In this document: piece by piece, positions 55,634 through 64,000 of the stretch
Numbering within the stretch: the stretch's first letter is position 1
Layout of the letters: every line of letters starts with the position of its first letter
Assembly: GCF_019703835.1 (NCBI RefSeq)
Contig: NZ_AP023055.1
Location: 1,302,001-1,366,000 of the forward strand
Source: Thaumasiovibrio subtropicus
Lineage (GTDB): Bacteria > Pseudomonadota > Gammaproteobacteria > Enterobacterales > Vibrionaceae
Direction of reading: 5' to 3'
Length of the DNA stretch: 64,000 bases
Translations under genes and position numbers: made by a program
The notes under the pieces: model-generated
Told to the model about the DNA's origin: nothing
Databases searched by the model: none
What the model saw: only the letters and a program-made list of their open reading frames with translations

Positions 55634-56794
55634 CTAGAAATAGTAATCCAACGCTAGTTCAACAAAGTCTTCATCCCGGAACCCATAAAGTGAATCCGCA
55701 GCATCATCACTCTCAAACAGCCATGCATTCACACGCCATTTCCAATTGTTAGATAGGCGACTCGTCGCCTCTAATCGCGCACTTCTAGATCTACTAAAAT
55801 CGAGGTCTTGACTGATTCCAAACAAAATTTCAGAGCTGTCAGCATCATTTAATGCTAACCGCCAGCCGGCAAAAATATCATTCTGCCCGCTCACTGGCGC
55901 CTCTTCATCACGGCTATCATAGAGGTACTCTGCCAACCAACCGAGATCATACTGAGAGTCAAAGATACCGACTTGTGTGTACTCGAAGCCCGCAGTCATG
56001 GCACGAAACGTCTCATCATTACTGTCTCGATGTATCGCTTCCAATTTATAGATCCAATCCCCATAAATACCTTGAAGATCGGCGCCAATTTGCGTCATTT
56101 GAGCGTAATAAGGCACTAGCTCACTATTTTCAATCTGCAGGTAAGGGTCGCGGTTGGTACCATGAAAGATGGATAGACCAATATCCCAATCGCCGAGCAT
56201 CTGTGTGTAGCGAAATGCAACGTCGACATGCTGATCTTCGTTTGAGGCTTCATACTTCGCGTTATCGGTGTTGATTCCATACGGCCCTAAACGGCCATCC
56301 CGGCCAGCAAATGTACGCTCTCTAAACCCCGGCAACACGTAGGCTTGAAAATTACCGCAATCAGTAAACCAATTAAGATTTATCATCGGCTGACCCAGTT
56401 TTTGCTCTCCGTCCACCGATTCCACCCAGTCTGTTTGGTTAATCACATCAACGAGATGTTGAGACTCAGTGACCCCCCAAAAGACTTTTCCGATCCCGAT
56501 ATTCAACTCAACATCATTGGCGTAGTACTGCACCATCAGCTCTCTGACATCCCAGTGTGAGCGCTCGCTATCAAGGCTATCAAGACGTGCAAATAGCTCA
56601 AACGTCACACTATAATCATCCCACGCGTGATAAATTTCCGGCATCAATACGACGCTACTTTGGGCTTTATCCTGCCCTTGCTGACCTTCAGAAAAAAACT
56701 GCCTATGTTCAAAGTTAACCTGCCCCTGAAAATCAGCTGCGTTCACGGCGAATACAGCTGCCAGGGAGCAGGCGACAAGTGTCAACCTGCTCAT
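55634..56794 (-). CDS. Outer-membrane beta-barrel protein
   Basis: The 386-aa protein has a signal peptide ending VNAADFQ and alternating strands through the mature part, ending in the barrel signature ELALDYYF. I do not see a lipobox. It resembles DUF1302-type barrels that accompany RND/MMPL transporters and LolA-like proteins, and is the last gene of that unit. It presumably takes a lipid-like substrate to the outer membrane. Substrate unknown. Confidence 0.75.
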   Translation of the reverse strand: MSRLTLVACSLAAVFAVNAADFQGQVNFEHRQFFSEGQQGQDKAQSSVVLMPEIYHAWDDYSVTFELFARLDSLDSERSHWDVRELMVQYYANDVELNIGIGKVFWGVTESQHLVDVINQTDWVESVDGEQKLGQPMINLNWFTDCGNFQAYVLPGFRERTFAGRDGRLGPYGINTDNAKYEASNEDQHVDVAFRYTQMLGDWDIGLSIFHGTNRDPYLQIENSELVPYYAQMTQIGADLQGIYGDWIYKLEAIHRDSNDETFRAMTAGFEYTQVGIFDSQYDLGWLAEYLYDSRDEEAPVSGQNDIFAGWRLALNDADSSEILFGISQDLDFSRSRSARLEATSRLSNNWKWRVNAWLFESDDAADSLYGFRDEDFVELALDYYF

Positions 56795-56803
56795 TGTTTC
56801 TCC

Positions 56804-57613
56804 TTAACGAATACGCTTTAAGTTATCTTTGCGGAAGTCTCGATCTTCTAGCCCAGTTTGGAACTGCATCTCATGGGTCGTAAGTGTGGTCATCTTGCCT
56901 GTTTGATGATTTGTCATCACCATTTCATGGGCGCGCCAGAACTGCCCGAGATATTGTTGATACGCATTAAAATCAAGCGTTTTCAGCAGTTGGTCTTTGC
57001 GATCATAAAACTCCACTTTTAGCGGGCGATAATGTGCCTGATCCAACCAAACTTTCTGACGGGTATAGCCTGAAAACTCATCTGTCGGGACTTGTTCCAA
57101 AACATACGTCGCTTCACCTTCGAATGTCTCGTCGCCAAGGTAGGTAAACTCATATTTCTCCAGCTCGAATGAACTCAAATCTTCATAGGCGAACTCACTG
57201 CCCATAAAAGGGCCACTTTTATTGCGAGAAGCGATACGCTTAACGCGTTTAAGTGCTGGCAAATATAACCATTGGTCATCTGCATCCGTGATGTGCGAGT
57301 GATTTAAGAAAGCACTCCCTTTCACATCTCTTGGCTCATCAAATACCGTCAGGCCTTTATCGCCGTCATCTTCTACTTCAAGGCTACTAATACGCAGCTT
57401 ACGCACACTGCTTTCACCTTGTGCATTTTGTAGCAACATAGTTAGCGTTGATTGAGAGTCACCCCAACCTGTATCTCTCGCCTTACGCTCTTGTGCAATC
57501 TCCAAACCGCGTGCTGCGGCATCTTGCGCGTAACTTATCGAACTTGCAGTCACTAATGGCATAGCAATCAAAGCTAGGGTTGCCCACTTTTTGATGTCAA
57601 ATCGTGCTTTCAT
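56804..57613 (-). CDS. LolA-like periplasmic lipoprotein-sorting protein
   Basis: The 269-aa protein has a signal peptide (MKARFDIKKWATLALIAMPL...SYAQ) and the LolA-like fold block (FLNHSHITDADDQWLYLPALKR, MGSEFAYEDLSSFELEKYEF, RQKVWLDQAHYRPLKVEFYD). Such proteins carry a hydrophobic ligand through the periplasm. The ATG at 57613 has an AAGGAAA site. It lies between the transporter and the barrel gene and is likely their carrier. Confidence 0.85.
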   Translation of the reverse strand: MKARFDIKKWATLALIAMPLVTASSISYAQDAAARGLEIAQERKARDTGWGDSQSTLTMLLQNAQGESSVRKLRISSLEVEDDGDKGLTVFDEPRDVKGSAFLNHSHITDADDQWLYLPALKRVKRIASRNKSGPFMGSEFAYEDLSSFELEKYEFTYLGDETFEGEATYVLEQVPTDEFSGYTRQKVWLDQAHYRPLKVEFYDRKDQLLKTLDFNAYQQYLGQFWRAHEMVMTNHQTGKMTTLTTHEMQFQTGLEDRDFRKDNLKRIR

Positions 57614-57649
57614 TGGGTATTTCCTTATCGTTTTACTCATTGAGTGAAA

Positions 57650-59995
57650 TTAGTTTTGAGGATTAAGCGCGAGTGCTTTCTCTTTTGGCTGTTTCGCATC
57701 GGCGAGCTCCGTCATTTCGCGACGATCAAACTTCAACAACGCCGCAGGTAACAACAAGAAGTCAATCACGAGCGCTAAGAAGATAACCAGCGCGCTCAAC
57801 TGCCCCATGTCACCATTCAATCGGAAGTTAGAGCTTGCTAATACCAGGAAGCCAGCGACCAACACCACGGTCGTTATCCATAGTGCGCGGCCAACGGTGT
57901 TAAATGCATAGTGGATAGCCTGTTCGGTTGTCATACCTCGTACACGGGCATGTTGGTATTTGCTTAAGAAATGCACTGAATCATCAACAACAATACCCAA
58001 AGTTAAAGACACCACGACCGACAGTCCGAGATTGATTTCGCCTGAAATCAGCGCCCACAGACCAAAACCAAAAATGGCAGGGATCATGTTCGGAATAAGA
58101 CTGATCAAACCTAAACGCCATGAACGAAGCGCGAAAATCAATAATGCAGAGATCATCAGCAACGCAATTGGCAATGAAGTCAGCATACTCTTCATGTTGG
58201 TTTCGCCAATGTGAGCAAACATTAACGTCGGACTAGATGCCTGAATGTCATAAGTCGGCGCATTCGCTGCAAACCATGCATAGATTCGCTCTTCCAGCGC
58301 AACCATCTCTTTACTGCCCAAGTTAGCGACTGTAATTTGTAGTTTCAGCGATGACTTATCGATGTTGACTTCGTTGTTTAAATCTAAGCCATATGGCAAT
58401 GACATCTCATAGAGCAACAAGTACTGTGATGCCAATTCACGATCTGTGGGTAAAACAAAGTATGCTTCGTTGTCGGCGTGCATGTTTTTGTTAAGGCGTC
58501 GATAGGTATCAGACAGCGCAGAGACATGGTCTACATCCGGTTGATCACGCAACCAATCGGTCAGCTCTCCAATCGTGGCGATGAAACTTGGCTCGCTAAT
58601 ACCTTGCGATTCATTCGTTTTAATCATCAAGCTGATAGAAGAGTTACCGCTTATCTTTTCTTCCATAAAGTCAACGGCTTGACGGAATTCACTGCTGGTA
58701 TCAAAGTACTTATTTGACTCATCATTGACTCGGTTTTGTGTTACTAAAAAGCCTGCCACGATAGTCAGAGCAAACATGCTGACAAAGATCTGTGTGTGAT
58801 ACTTAATCACAGTATCAGCTAGCTGACTGAGGAAGGTCCCTTGCTCTGATGCTGGTTTTTCTTTCACTCGCACCGGCAGAACACGAACGAGTGCTGGTAG
58901 CAAAGTCAAAGACAAGACACACGCAACCATCACACCAACAGCAGAAACATTACCCATGTCTCGGAGCACCGGTGAATCAGAGGCGTTCATCATAAAGAAG
59001 CCAATAGCTGTAGTTACCGATGTAATAATCACTGGACGCGTATTGAGCTTCAGACTTTGTAAGATCGCAGATTGCTTGTCTTTACCTAACTGCATTTGCT
59101 GTTTAATGGTGGCAAACACATGGACACAATCGGCAACAGCGAGTGTCATTACCAAGGTAGGTACATTCACCGTACCAATACTCAAGAACATGCCGTTCCA
59201 ACCTGCTAAGCCCAGTGTCGCCCCAATAGTGCCAATGATGACAATCAGTGTGGTTACTACAGCAACGACGGAACGAAGCATAACAGCAAGAAAGATGAGA
59301 ATGACGAGAAACATAGTCGGTACTAACGTACTAGCATCCTGCTGGGCGGCATCGTTGAAGGCACCATTTAACGCAACAATACCTGTCTGATGGAAATCGA
59401 CATCGGTGTAATCTGCCGCGAATTTATCAACCAATGCATCGCTGAATGCCTTAATTTCGAGCTCAGCGGCAGTTTTATCAAGCTCTTGAATTTGCACCGT
59501 GATATTCACAACAGCAACATCGCCGTTTTCGGAAACAGACGCGTTCACAAGTCGTGGCTCGTTAAGTGCAACACGCTTTATGTCACTGATATCACTTGCT
59601 GATAGCGCATTGTAGCGGCCAATTAAATCTTCAACTAAGAGGTCATCTTCAACGGCTTCGGTGTGCTGATAATTGGCTATCGAGTCGACGCGGCTCGAAT
59701 AAGGTGTCTGCCAAGCCTCTTCGGTAATTTGGCGAATTAAATCCAAGTAACGCGCTTCAAAGATATCGCCATTTTTAGGCGCAACAATAATGGATAGGTT
59801 GTCTGTTTTGTTAAATGTCGCTTCAATTTCATCGAATGCCGCGAGCATCTTGTTCTCTTCATTAAAAAAGATTTTGTAATCACCACGGTAGTAAAGATTC
59901 TGTGTACCCGCGATAGCCGCAACGAGTAACAAAATCATGCCTACGATGACCAGATAGGGGCGATTAACGGTTAACGCCTGCCAAGATCTATTCAC
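57650..59995 (-). CDS. MMPL/RND-family exporter
   Basis: The protein (about 781 aa) has 12 predicted helices in two halves, each with a large periplasmic loop and a cluster of five or six helices (for example VPTMFLVILIFLAVMLRS and TSLPIALLMISALLIFALRS), and the DCVHVFATIK / DDSVHFLSKY transmembrane pairs typical of the family. It probably exports a lipid or hydrophobic molecule using the proton gradient. The GTG at 59995 has an AAGGAG site and is preferred to the GTG at 60067, which lies only about 10 nt after the predicted transcript start and has no site. Confidence 0.85.
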   Translation of the reverse strand: MNRSWQALTVNRPYLVIVGMILLLVAAIAGTQNLYYRGDYKIFFNEENKMLAAFDEIEATFNKTDNLSIIVAPKNGDIFEARYLDLIRQITEEAWQTPYSSRVDSIANYQHTEAVEDDLLVEDLIGRYNALSASDISDIKRVALNEPRLVNASVSENGDVAVVNITVQIQELDKTAAELEIKAFSDALVDKFAADYTDVDFHQTGIVALNGAFNDAAQQDASTLVPTMFLVILIFLAVMLRSVVAVVTTLIVIIGTIGATLGLAGWNGMFLSIGTVNVPTLVMTLAVADCVHVFATIKQQMQLGKDKQSAILQSLKLNTRPVIITSVTTAIGFFMMNASDSPVLRDMGNVSAVGVMVACVLSLTLLPALVRVLPVRVKEKPASEQGTFLSQLADTVIKYHTQIFVSMFALTIVAGFLVTQNRVNDESNKYFDTSSEFRQAVDFMEEKISGNSSISLMIKTNESQGISEPSFIATIGELTDWLRDQPDVDHVSALSDTYRRLNKNMHADNEAYFVLPTDRELASQYLLLYEMSLPYGLDLNNEVNIDKSSLKLQITVANLGSKEMVALEERIYAWFAANAPTYDIQASSPTLMFAHIGETNMKSMLTSLPIALLMISALLIFALRSWRLGLISLIPNMIPAIFGFGLWALISGEINLGLSVVVSLTLGIVVDDSVHFLSKYQHARVRGMTTEQAIHYAFNTVGRALWITTVVLVAGFLVLASSNFRLNGDMGQLSALVIFLALVIDFLLLPAALLKFDRREMTELADAKQPKEKALALNPQN

Positions 59996-60010
59996 CTTAC
60001 TCTCCTTAGT

Positions 60011-60023
60011 TGACGATTCGTCA
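60011..60023. promoter_or_regulatory. TetR operator 1 (leader of the exporter operon)
   Basis: TGACGATTCGTCA, a 6-1-6 palindrome, overlaps the region just upstream of the GTG start codon. The same element recurs at 60143-60155 and, with one base changed, at 61587-61599. Confidence 0.8.
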
Positions 60024-60035
60024 TTTGTGTTTATT

Positions 60036-60054
60036 AAAAAACCCCATCTGGGGT
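60036..60054 (-). terminator. Leader terminator/attenuator hairpin
   Basis: On the minus strand ACCCC, AGAT, GGGGT and then TTTTTAAT form a small terminator between the promoter at 60084-60112 and the gene. It would cut short transcripts unless read through. Confidence 0.55.
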
Positions 60055-60083
60055 CTATTTCTCTCACCGATTTGCAGAAACCC

Positions 60084-60112
60084 TTTACAAACTAGGGTAA
60101 TAACTGTGTCAA
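60084..60112 (-). promoter_or_regulatory. Sigma-70 promoter of the exporter operon
   Basis: TTGACA (60107-60112, minus strand) and TGTAAA (60084-60089) are 17 bp apart: a perfect -35 and an acceptable -10. Operators lie on both sides. Confidence 0.65.
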
Positions 60113-60142
60113 TCTCGTTGATCAGACATCTCAACCGTTTCA

Positions 60143-60155
60143 TGACGATTCGTCA
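60143..60155. promoter_or_regulatory. TetR operator 2
   Basis: TGACGATTCGTCA again, about 30 bp upstream of the -35. A half-site TTCGTCA follows at about 60166. Confidence 0.8.
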
Positions 60156-60465
60156 TTTTTGACACTTCGTCATAATAGTTCAATTCATCACCAAATCAAT
60201 AGGAAAAAGTAAAAAACATTCACAATCCTGAACACACCCTGAAAAAACTTTATTTAAAACAAATGATTAAAGTAAAAACAAAGTGGACAGACCAGATAGC
60301 AAAAGGCAAAGAAAAATGGCGTGATATTCTTTTAGGCGTCGCGAGTGCAAGAAAAACAAGCGTAAATGACCGAATCGTCAAGATTTGGCTCAACGCCGCA
60401 GCCAGCGTGTAAAACACGCCCGGTAAGGCCAGTTTTCACGGGATAATGAAGGAATAATAGGGAAA

Positions 60466-60490
60466 CGAAGGTGCAAAAGAGACACCTTCG
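60466..60490 (-). terminator. Possible terminator of the tetR gene
   Basis: CGAAGGTG and CACCTTCG pair around 9 nt, about 110 nt after the tetR stop, followed by TTTCCC. The rest of 60175-60602 has no gene. A short stem (GCGTGT-AAA-ACACGC) lies at 60405-60419, and a degenerate operator (TGACCGAATCGTCA) at 60367-60380. Confidence 0.45.
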
Positions 60491-60602
60491 GAAAAGGTCT
60501 ATGTTTTTTGATTTAGTCCACTAGATCTTCAAAACAGTGTCTTGTTGACAAGCCTAGAAATTCTCGCTGAACAAACTTCTTGAGGTGATTTAAGTATACG
60601 TG

Positions 60603-61394
60603 TTAAGCAATCAAAGACGATTCTAAGTGCGCCATCTCTGCAGAAAACAGTGTTTGCTCGATGTTAACCCAACTGCGGTTGTAATCCCACTCAGCGGATA
60701 ACGGCAGCCACCCTAAGCCATCAAGCACGACATTAGTATTCGTCAATACTGAATTTCGAGCCAACATGCGGTCTACAAGCTGGGATGACACCGCCTGTTT
60801 GTTCATTAACGCATTGGATCCAAACGCCATCGCCCAGTTTGAAAAAATAATACTATCAATACTTTGTCCGGCAGAGAGACTGATAGACTTTTCTTCAATT
60901 GCCTCTTGCACCAGCGCGTCAAACAGCCCCATCATCTCAAGCTCCAGCACCTGCATCTCTTCCAGCCGCGCTTGGGATGTTTTTTCGATGACCCAGGGTG
61001 TACGTGTATTAATCACGCACATCGACATGACAGGCTCCATTCGCGAATAGAGGTAGTAGGCCACATGTAACGCCAGCAAGCGCTCACGGCTATTCCCATC
61101 ATACGTTACCGCACGACGAAACAGAGTCAGTTCATGGCGCATCGCTTGAGAGCCTAACGCACTAACTAGATCTTCTTTACTGCAAAAATGATTATATACA
61201 GTACCTTTTGAGTATGAGCTCGCTGCCGCTACACGATCCATCGTTAAGTTAGAGAACCCTTCTTTGGTAAACATTTGCTTTGCGATGGCAAGGAGTTCTA
61301 GTTCTCGATCAGCGATTGCTTGCTGCTTTCGTGTCTTTGCTTTCGCTGAGAGAGGACAACACTCACTACTGAAGAACTCTGAAATTTTACTCAT
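60603..61394 (-). CDS. TetR-family repressor
   Basis: The 263-aa TetR protein has the HTH at about 30-80 (ELLAIAKQMFTKEGFSNLTMDRVAAASSYSKGTVYNHF), which contains the standard YSKGTVYNHF recognition segment. A variable helical ligand domain follows. ATG 61394 has an AGGAAT site; the frame from 61526 is too long. It lies 500 bp upstream of the exporter operon and in the same direction, and operators lie near both promoters, so it likely represses itself and the exporter. Confidence 0.9.
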   Translation of the reverse strand: MSKISEFFSSECCPLSAKAKTRKQQAIADRELELLAIAKQMFTKEGFSNLTMDRVAAASSYSKGTVYNHFCSKEDLVSALGSQAMRHELTLFRRAVTYDGNSRERLLALHVAYYLYSRMEPVMSMCVINTRTPWVIEKTSQARLEEMQVLELEMMGLFDALVQEAIEEKSISLSAGQSIDSIIFSNWAMAFGSNALMNKQAVSSQLVDRMLARNSVLTNTNVVLDGLGWLPLSAEWDYNRSWVNIEQTLFSAEMAHLESSLIA

Positions 61395-61586
61395 GATTCC
61401 TACTCTATCAATCCTAAACCTCATGCACATAGGGTTTAGTAAACAACCGCGTATTCTGCGGCAAATCTGTCGAGATAGCAAAATTCTGTGATCTGTTTTG
61501 CCGAAGGGGAGAGGCACAGTATTCACTCAAGCGTACTGTGATTAATGAATCTAGACAGACACCATAAGGGCAAACTAGACATTTTA

Positions 61587-61599
61587 TGACGATGCGTCA
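61587..61599. promoter_or_regulatory. TetR operator 3 upstream of tetR
   Basis: TGACGATGCGTCA differs by one base from the two operators near the exporter. It lies about 190 bp before the tetR start and suggests autoregulation. Confidence 0.75.
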
Positions 61600-61671
61600 A
61601 TATAACTGGGAAGGATTTACGTTTTTTTTCGAGAATGTGTGCTTTAGTACCGCAAAAATACAGGAAAAAGT

Positions 61672-61699
61672 AAAAAAAACCCCGGCCTAAGCCGAGGTT
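61672..61699 (-). terminator. Terminator of the EF-G gene
   Basis: On the minus strand AACCTCGGC, TTAG, GCCGGGGTT and then a T-run form a strong intrinsic terminator 22 nt after the stop. Confidence 0.9.
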
Positions 61700-61721
61700 T
61701 GTTTATCAAGGTAAAGAGAAA

Positions 61722-63806
61722 TTACTTACCGTTTTTCTCTTTTTGCTCAGCGATGACTGCTTCCGCAACGTTCGCTGGACATGGTGCGTAGTGAGAGAAC
61801 TCCATAGAGAACTGACCACGACCAGAAGTCATAGTACGTAGAGTACCGATGTAACCGAACATTTCTGATAGCGGTACATCACCCTTGATACGTACGCCAG
61901 TAGTACCAGCTTGTTGGTCTTTGATCATACCACGACGACGGTTAAGGTCACCGATTACGTCACCAACGTGATCTTCTGGAGTGAACACGTCAACGTGCAT
62001 GATTGGCTCAAGAAGCTGAGCGCCTGCTTTAGGCATAGACTGACGGAATGCGCCTTTCGCTGCGATTTCAAATGCTACTGCAGATGAGTCAACTGCGTGG
62101 AAGCCACCGTCGAATAGTTCAACTTCAACGTCAAGAACAGGGAAACCAGCTAGAACACCAGTGTCCATCATGCCAGCAAAACCTTTCTCGATTGCAGGCC
62201 AGAATTCTTTAGGTACGTTACCACCAACAACTGTTGAAGAGAACGTGAAGCCTGAGTTTGGCTCACCTGGCTTGATGCGGTAGTCGATCTTACCGAACTG
62301 ACCTGAACCACCAGACTGCTTCTTATGCGTGTAGCTATCTTCAATCGCTTGAGTGATAGTTTCACGGTAAGCAACCTGAGGTTGACCAACAACAAGGTCT
62401 ACACCGTAAGTACGCTTAAGGATGTCAACTTTGATGTCTAGGTGAAGCTCACCCATACCTTTAAGGATAGTTTCGCCTGAGTCTTCGTCAGTCTCAACTT
62501 GGAAAGATGGATCTTCTGCAACCATCTTACCGATCGCGATACCCATTTTCTCAGAACCGCCTTTATCTTTTGGAGATACAGCGATAGAGATTACTGGCTC
62601 AGGGAAGATCATTGGCTCAAGCGTACACTCGTGCTTAACATCACATAACGTGTGACCAGTTTGAACGTTCTTCATACCTACAACCGCGATGATGTCACCC
62701 GCTTGTGCTGTAGTCAGTTCGTTACGCTCATCCGCTTGCATCTCAACCATACGGCCGATACGCTCAGTTTTACCTGTTGCAGCGTTAAGAATCGTGTCAC
62801 CTTTGTTCATCACACCTGAGTAGATGCGGATAAAGGTTAGGGCACCGAAGCGGTCGTCCATGATCTTAAACGCAAGAGCACGTAGAGGCTCATCTGCAGA
62901 AACAGTTGCAACTTCACCAGTTGGCTCACCCGTTTCTTTGTCAGTTAGCGGCTGTGGATCAACTTCTGTTGGCGCTGGTAGGTAATCTACAACTGCGTCA
63001 AGGATTAGCTGCATACCTTTGTTTTTGAATGCAGAACCACAGAACGTTGGGAAGAACGCTAGGTCACGAGTACCTTTACGGATACAACGCTTAATGTCTT
63101 CGATAGAAGGCTCTTCACCTTCCATGTACGCTTCCATTAGGTCGTCATCTTGCTCTACCGCTGTTTCGATTAGCTCTTCACGGTACTGCTCTACGTCATC
63201 AACCATATCCGCAGGGATTTCTTTGATTTCGTAGTTTTCAGGAAGACCAGTGTCATCCCAAACGTATGCTTGACGGTTTAGTAGGTCAACAACACCAACG
63301 AACTCGTCTTCACGACCGATTGGTAGAACCATAACAAGTGGGTTTGCACCCAAAACGTTCTTAACTTGATCAACAACGTTGAAGAAGTCTGCGCCCATAC
63401 GGTCTAGTTTGTTAACGAAGATCAGACGAGATACTTCTGATTCGTTCGCGTAACGCCAGTTAGTTTCAGACTGAGGCTCAACACCACCAGAACCACAGAA
63501 TACACCGATACCGCCGTCAAGAACTTTAAGAGAACGGTATACTTCAACGGTGAAGTCAACGTGTCCAGGAGTATCGATAACGTTTAGGCGGTGGTTGTTC
63601 CAGAAACAGCTAACTGCTGCCGATTGGATTGTAATACCACGCTCAGCTTCCTGCTCCATGAAGTCAGTCGTTGATTCGCCGTCGTGAACTTCACCAGTTT
63701 TGTGGATTTGGCCAGTAAGCTTAAGAATACGCTCAGTAGTAGTGGTTTTACCCGCATCAACGTGCGCGAAAATACCAATGTTTCTGTATTTTGATAAATC
63801 AGTCAT
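61722..63806 (-). CDS. fusA: Elongation factor G paralogue
   Basis: The 694-aa translation GTPase has G1 AHVDAGKTT (about 14-22), switch ERGITIQSA, G3 DTPGHVD (about 78-84), G4 NKLDRMG, domain II, domain IV with QSGGSGQFGKIDYRI, and domain V ending. It lacks the rpsL-rpsG-tuf neighbours of the main fusA, so it is the second copy seen in Vibrio. It probably serves translocation or ribosome recycling in particular conditions. Promoter at about 63846. Confidence 0.93.
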   Translation of the reverse strand: MTDLSKYRNIGIFAHVDAGKTTTTERILKLTGQIHKTGEVHDGESTTDFMEQEAERGITIQSAAVSCFWNNHRLNVIDTPGHVDFTVEVYRSLKVLDGGIGVFCGSGGVEPQSETNWRYANESEVSRLIFVNKLDRMGADFFNVVDQVKNVLGANPLVMVLPIGREDEFVGVVDLLNRQAYVWDDTGLPENYEIKEIPADMVDDVEQYREELIETAVEQDDDLMEAYMEGEEPSIEDIKRCIRKGTRDLAFFPTFCGSAFKNKGMQLILDAVVDYLPAPTEVDPQPLTDKETGEPTGEVATVSADEPLRALAFKIMDDRFGALTFIRIYSGVMNKGDTILNAATGKTERIGRMVEMQADERNELTTAQAGDIIAVVGMKNVQTGHTLCDVKHECTLEPMIFPEPVISIAVSPKDKGGSEKMGIAIGKMVAEDPSFQVETDEDSGETILKGMGELHLDIKVDILKRTYGVDLVVGQPQVAYRETITQAIEDSYTHKKQSGGSGQFGKIDYRIKPGEPNSGFTFSSTVVGGNVPKEFWPAIEKGFAGMMDTGVLAGFPVLDVEVELFDGGFHAVDSSAVAFEIAAKGAFRQSMPKAGAQLLEPIMHVDVFTPEDHVGDVIGDLNRRRGMIKDQQAGTTGVRIKGDVPLSEMFGYIGTLRTMTSGRGQFSMEFSHYAPCPANVAEAVIAEQKEKNGK

Positions 63807-63845
63807 TGTTTTACTCTAACAATTACGGTCACTATTAGGGTGTGA

Positions 63846-63874
63846 ATTATAACGCGATAAATTCCATCGCGTTA
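63846..63874 (-). promoter_or_regulatory. EF-G promoter with overlapping inverted repeat
   Basis: The minus strand has TATAAT at 63846-63851. Overlapping it, TAACGCGAT (63850-63858) and ATCGCGTTA (63866-63874) form a perfect 9-bp inverted repeat around 7 nt. A bound protein would block the -10. The upstream -35 is weak. Confidence 0.65.
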
Positions 63875-63889
63875 GTGATCTGCTGTAAT

Positions 63890-63961
63890 TTGTTGGTTCC
63901 TGCCTTATCGAACGGGCAATTTGCAAGCATCTGGCTTGCTCCATGCTTAAAAAACCAACAG
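63890..63961 (-). other. Foldable element upstream of the EF-G promoter
   Basis: TGTTGGTT and AACCAACA enclose about 55 nt that include the small stem GCAAGC/GCTTGC. It may be the 3' end or terminator of a gene lying beyond the window. Further out, GACTTAGC/GCTAAGTC at the window edge can also pair. Confidence 0.35.
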
Positions 63962-64000
63962 CTTAGTAGACTTAGCCGACGATTCTACGCTAAGTCACAG

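Noticed and set aside
60067..60067. GTG at 60067 as the start of the exporter
   Set aside because: It would put coding sequence through the terminator-like stem and operator and lacks a ribosome site. GTG at 59995 has AAGGAG at proper distance.

Overview
The window looks like a Vibrio or close relative, probably from the smaller chromosome. This rests on protein content: a full T6SS cluster of the Vibrio T6SS2 type, a stand-alone second EF-G gene not linked to rpsL/rpsG/tuf, and an arsR-gapdh-arsJ operon. It is inference from recognisable families, not a database match. No tRNA, rRNA, CRISPR array or insertion sequence was seen.

Positions 1-18400 (all minus strand) are the variable effector end of the T6SS locus. 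In transcription order they hold hcp, vgrG, a thiolase-like accessory gene, a PAAR protein, a large membrane-type effector now split by frameshifts, two tandem copies of a putative immunity cassette (exported LRR protein plus a 63-aa two-helix membrane protein) separated by a broken piece of the effector 3' end, then an Rhs protein and two unknown genes. At least four one-base slips at A/T homopolymers fall in this stretch, while the neighbouring T6SS genes are intact.

Positions 18572-39862 (minus strand) are one long T6SS structural operon: fha-tssJ-tssK-tssL-tssM-tagF-pppA-tssA-tssB-tssC-tssC2-tagJ-tssE-tssF-tssG-tssH. Many junctions overlap by a few bases. Strong RNA hairpins sit after tssC, after tagJ and after hcp, and probably set protein ratios. 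The kinase gene ppkA (40126-42165) diverges from fha. With PppA and the FHA protein it makes a phosphorylation switch for the apparatus. An OmpA-like lipoprotein gene (42705-44093) closes the region.

Positions 44770-47959 (minus) are an arsenate detoxification operon: arsR, gapdh, a CX5R phosphatase-like gene and arsJ. Positions 48302-55550 (plus) are a polyol catabolic operon: an ABC importer (binding protein, two permeases, ATPase), a long-chain polyol dehydrogenase, an SDR dehydrogenase and an AraC regulator, in the style of the smo/mtlK operon.

Positions 55634-59995 (minus) encode an MMPL/RND-family transporter, a LolA-like periplasmic protein and an outer-membrane barrel. A TetR gene (60603-61394) lies upstream. 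The 13-bp palindrome TGACGAnnCGTCA-type site occurs beside both promoters, which links regulator and target. The window ends with an EF-G paralogue (61722-63806) whose promoter overlaps a perfect 9-bp inverted repeat.
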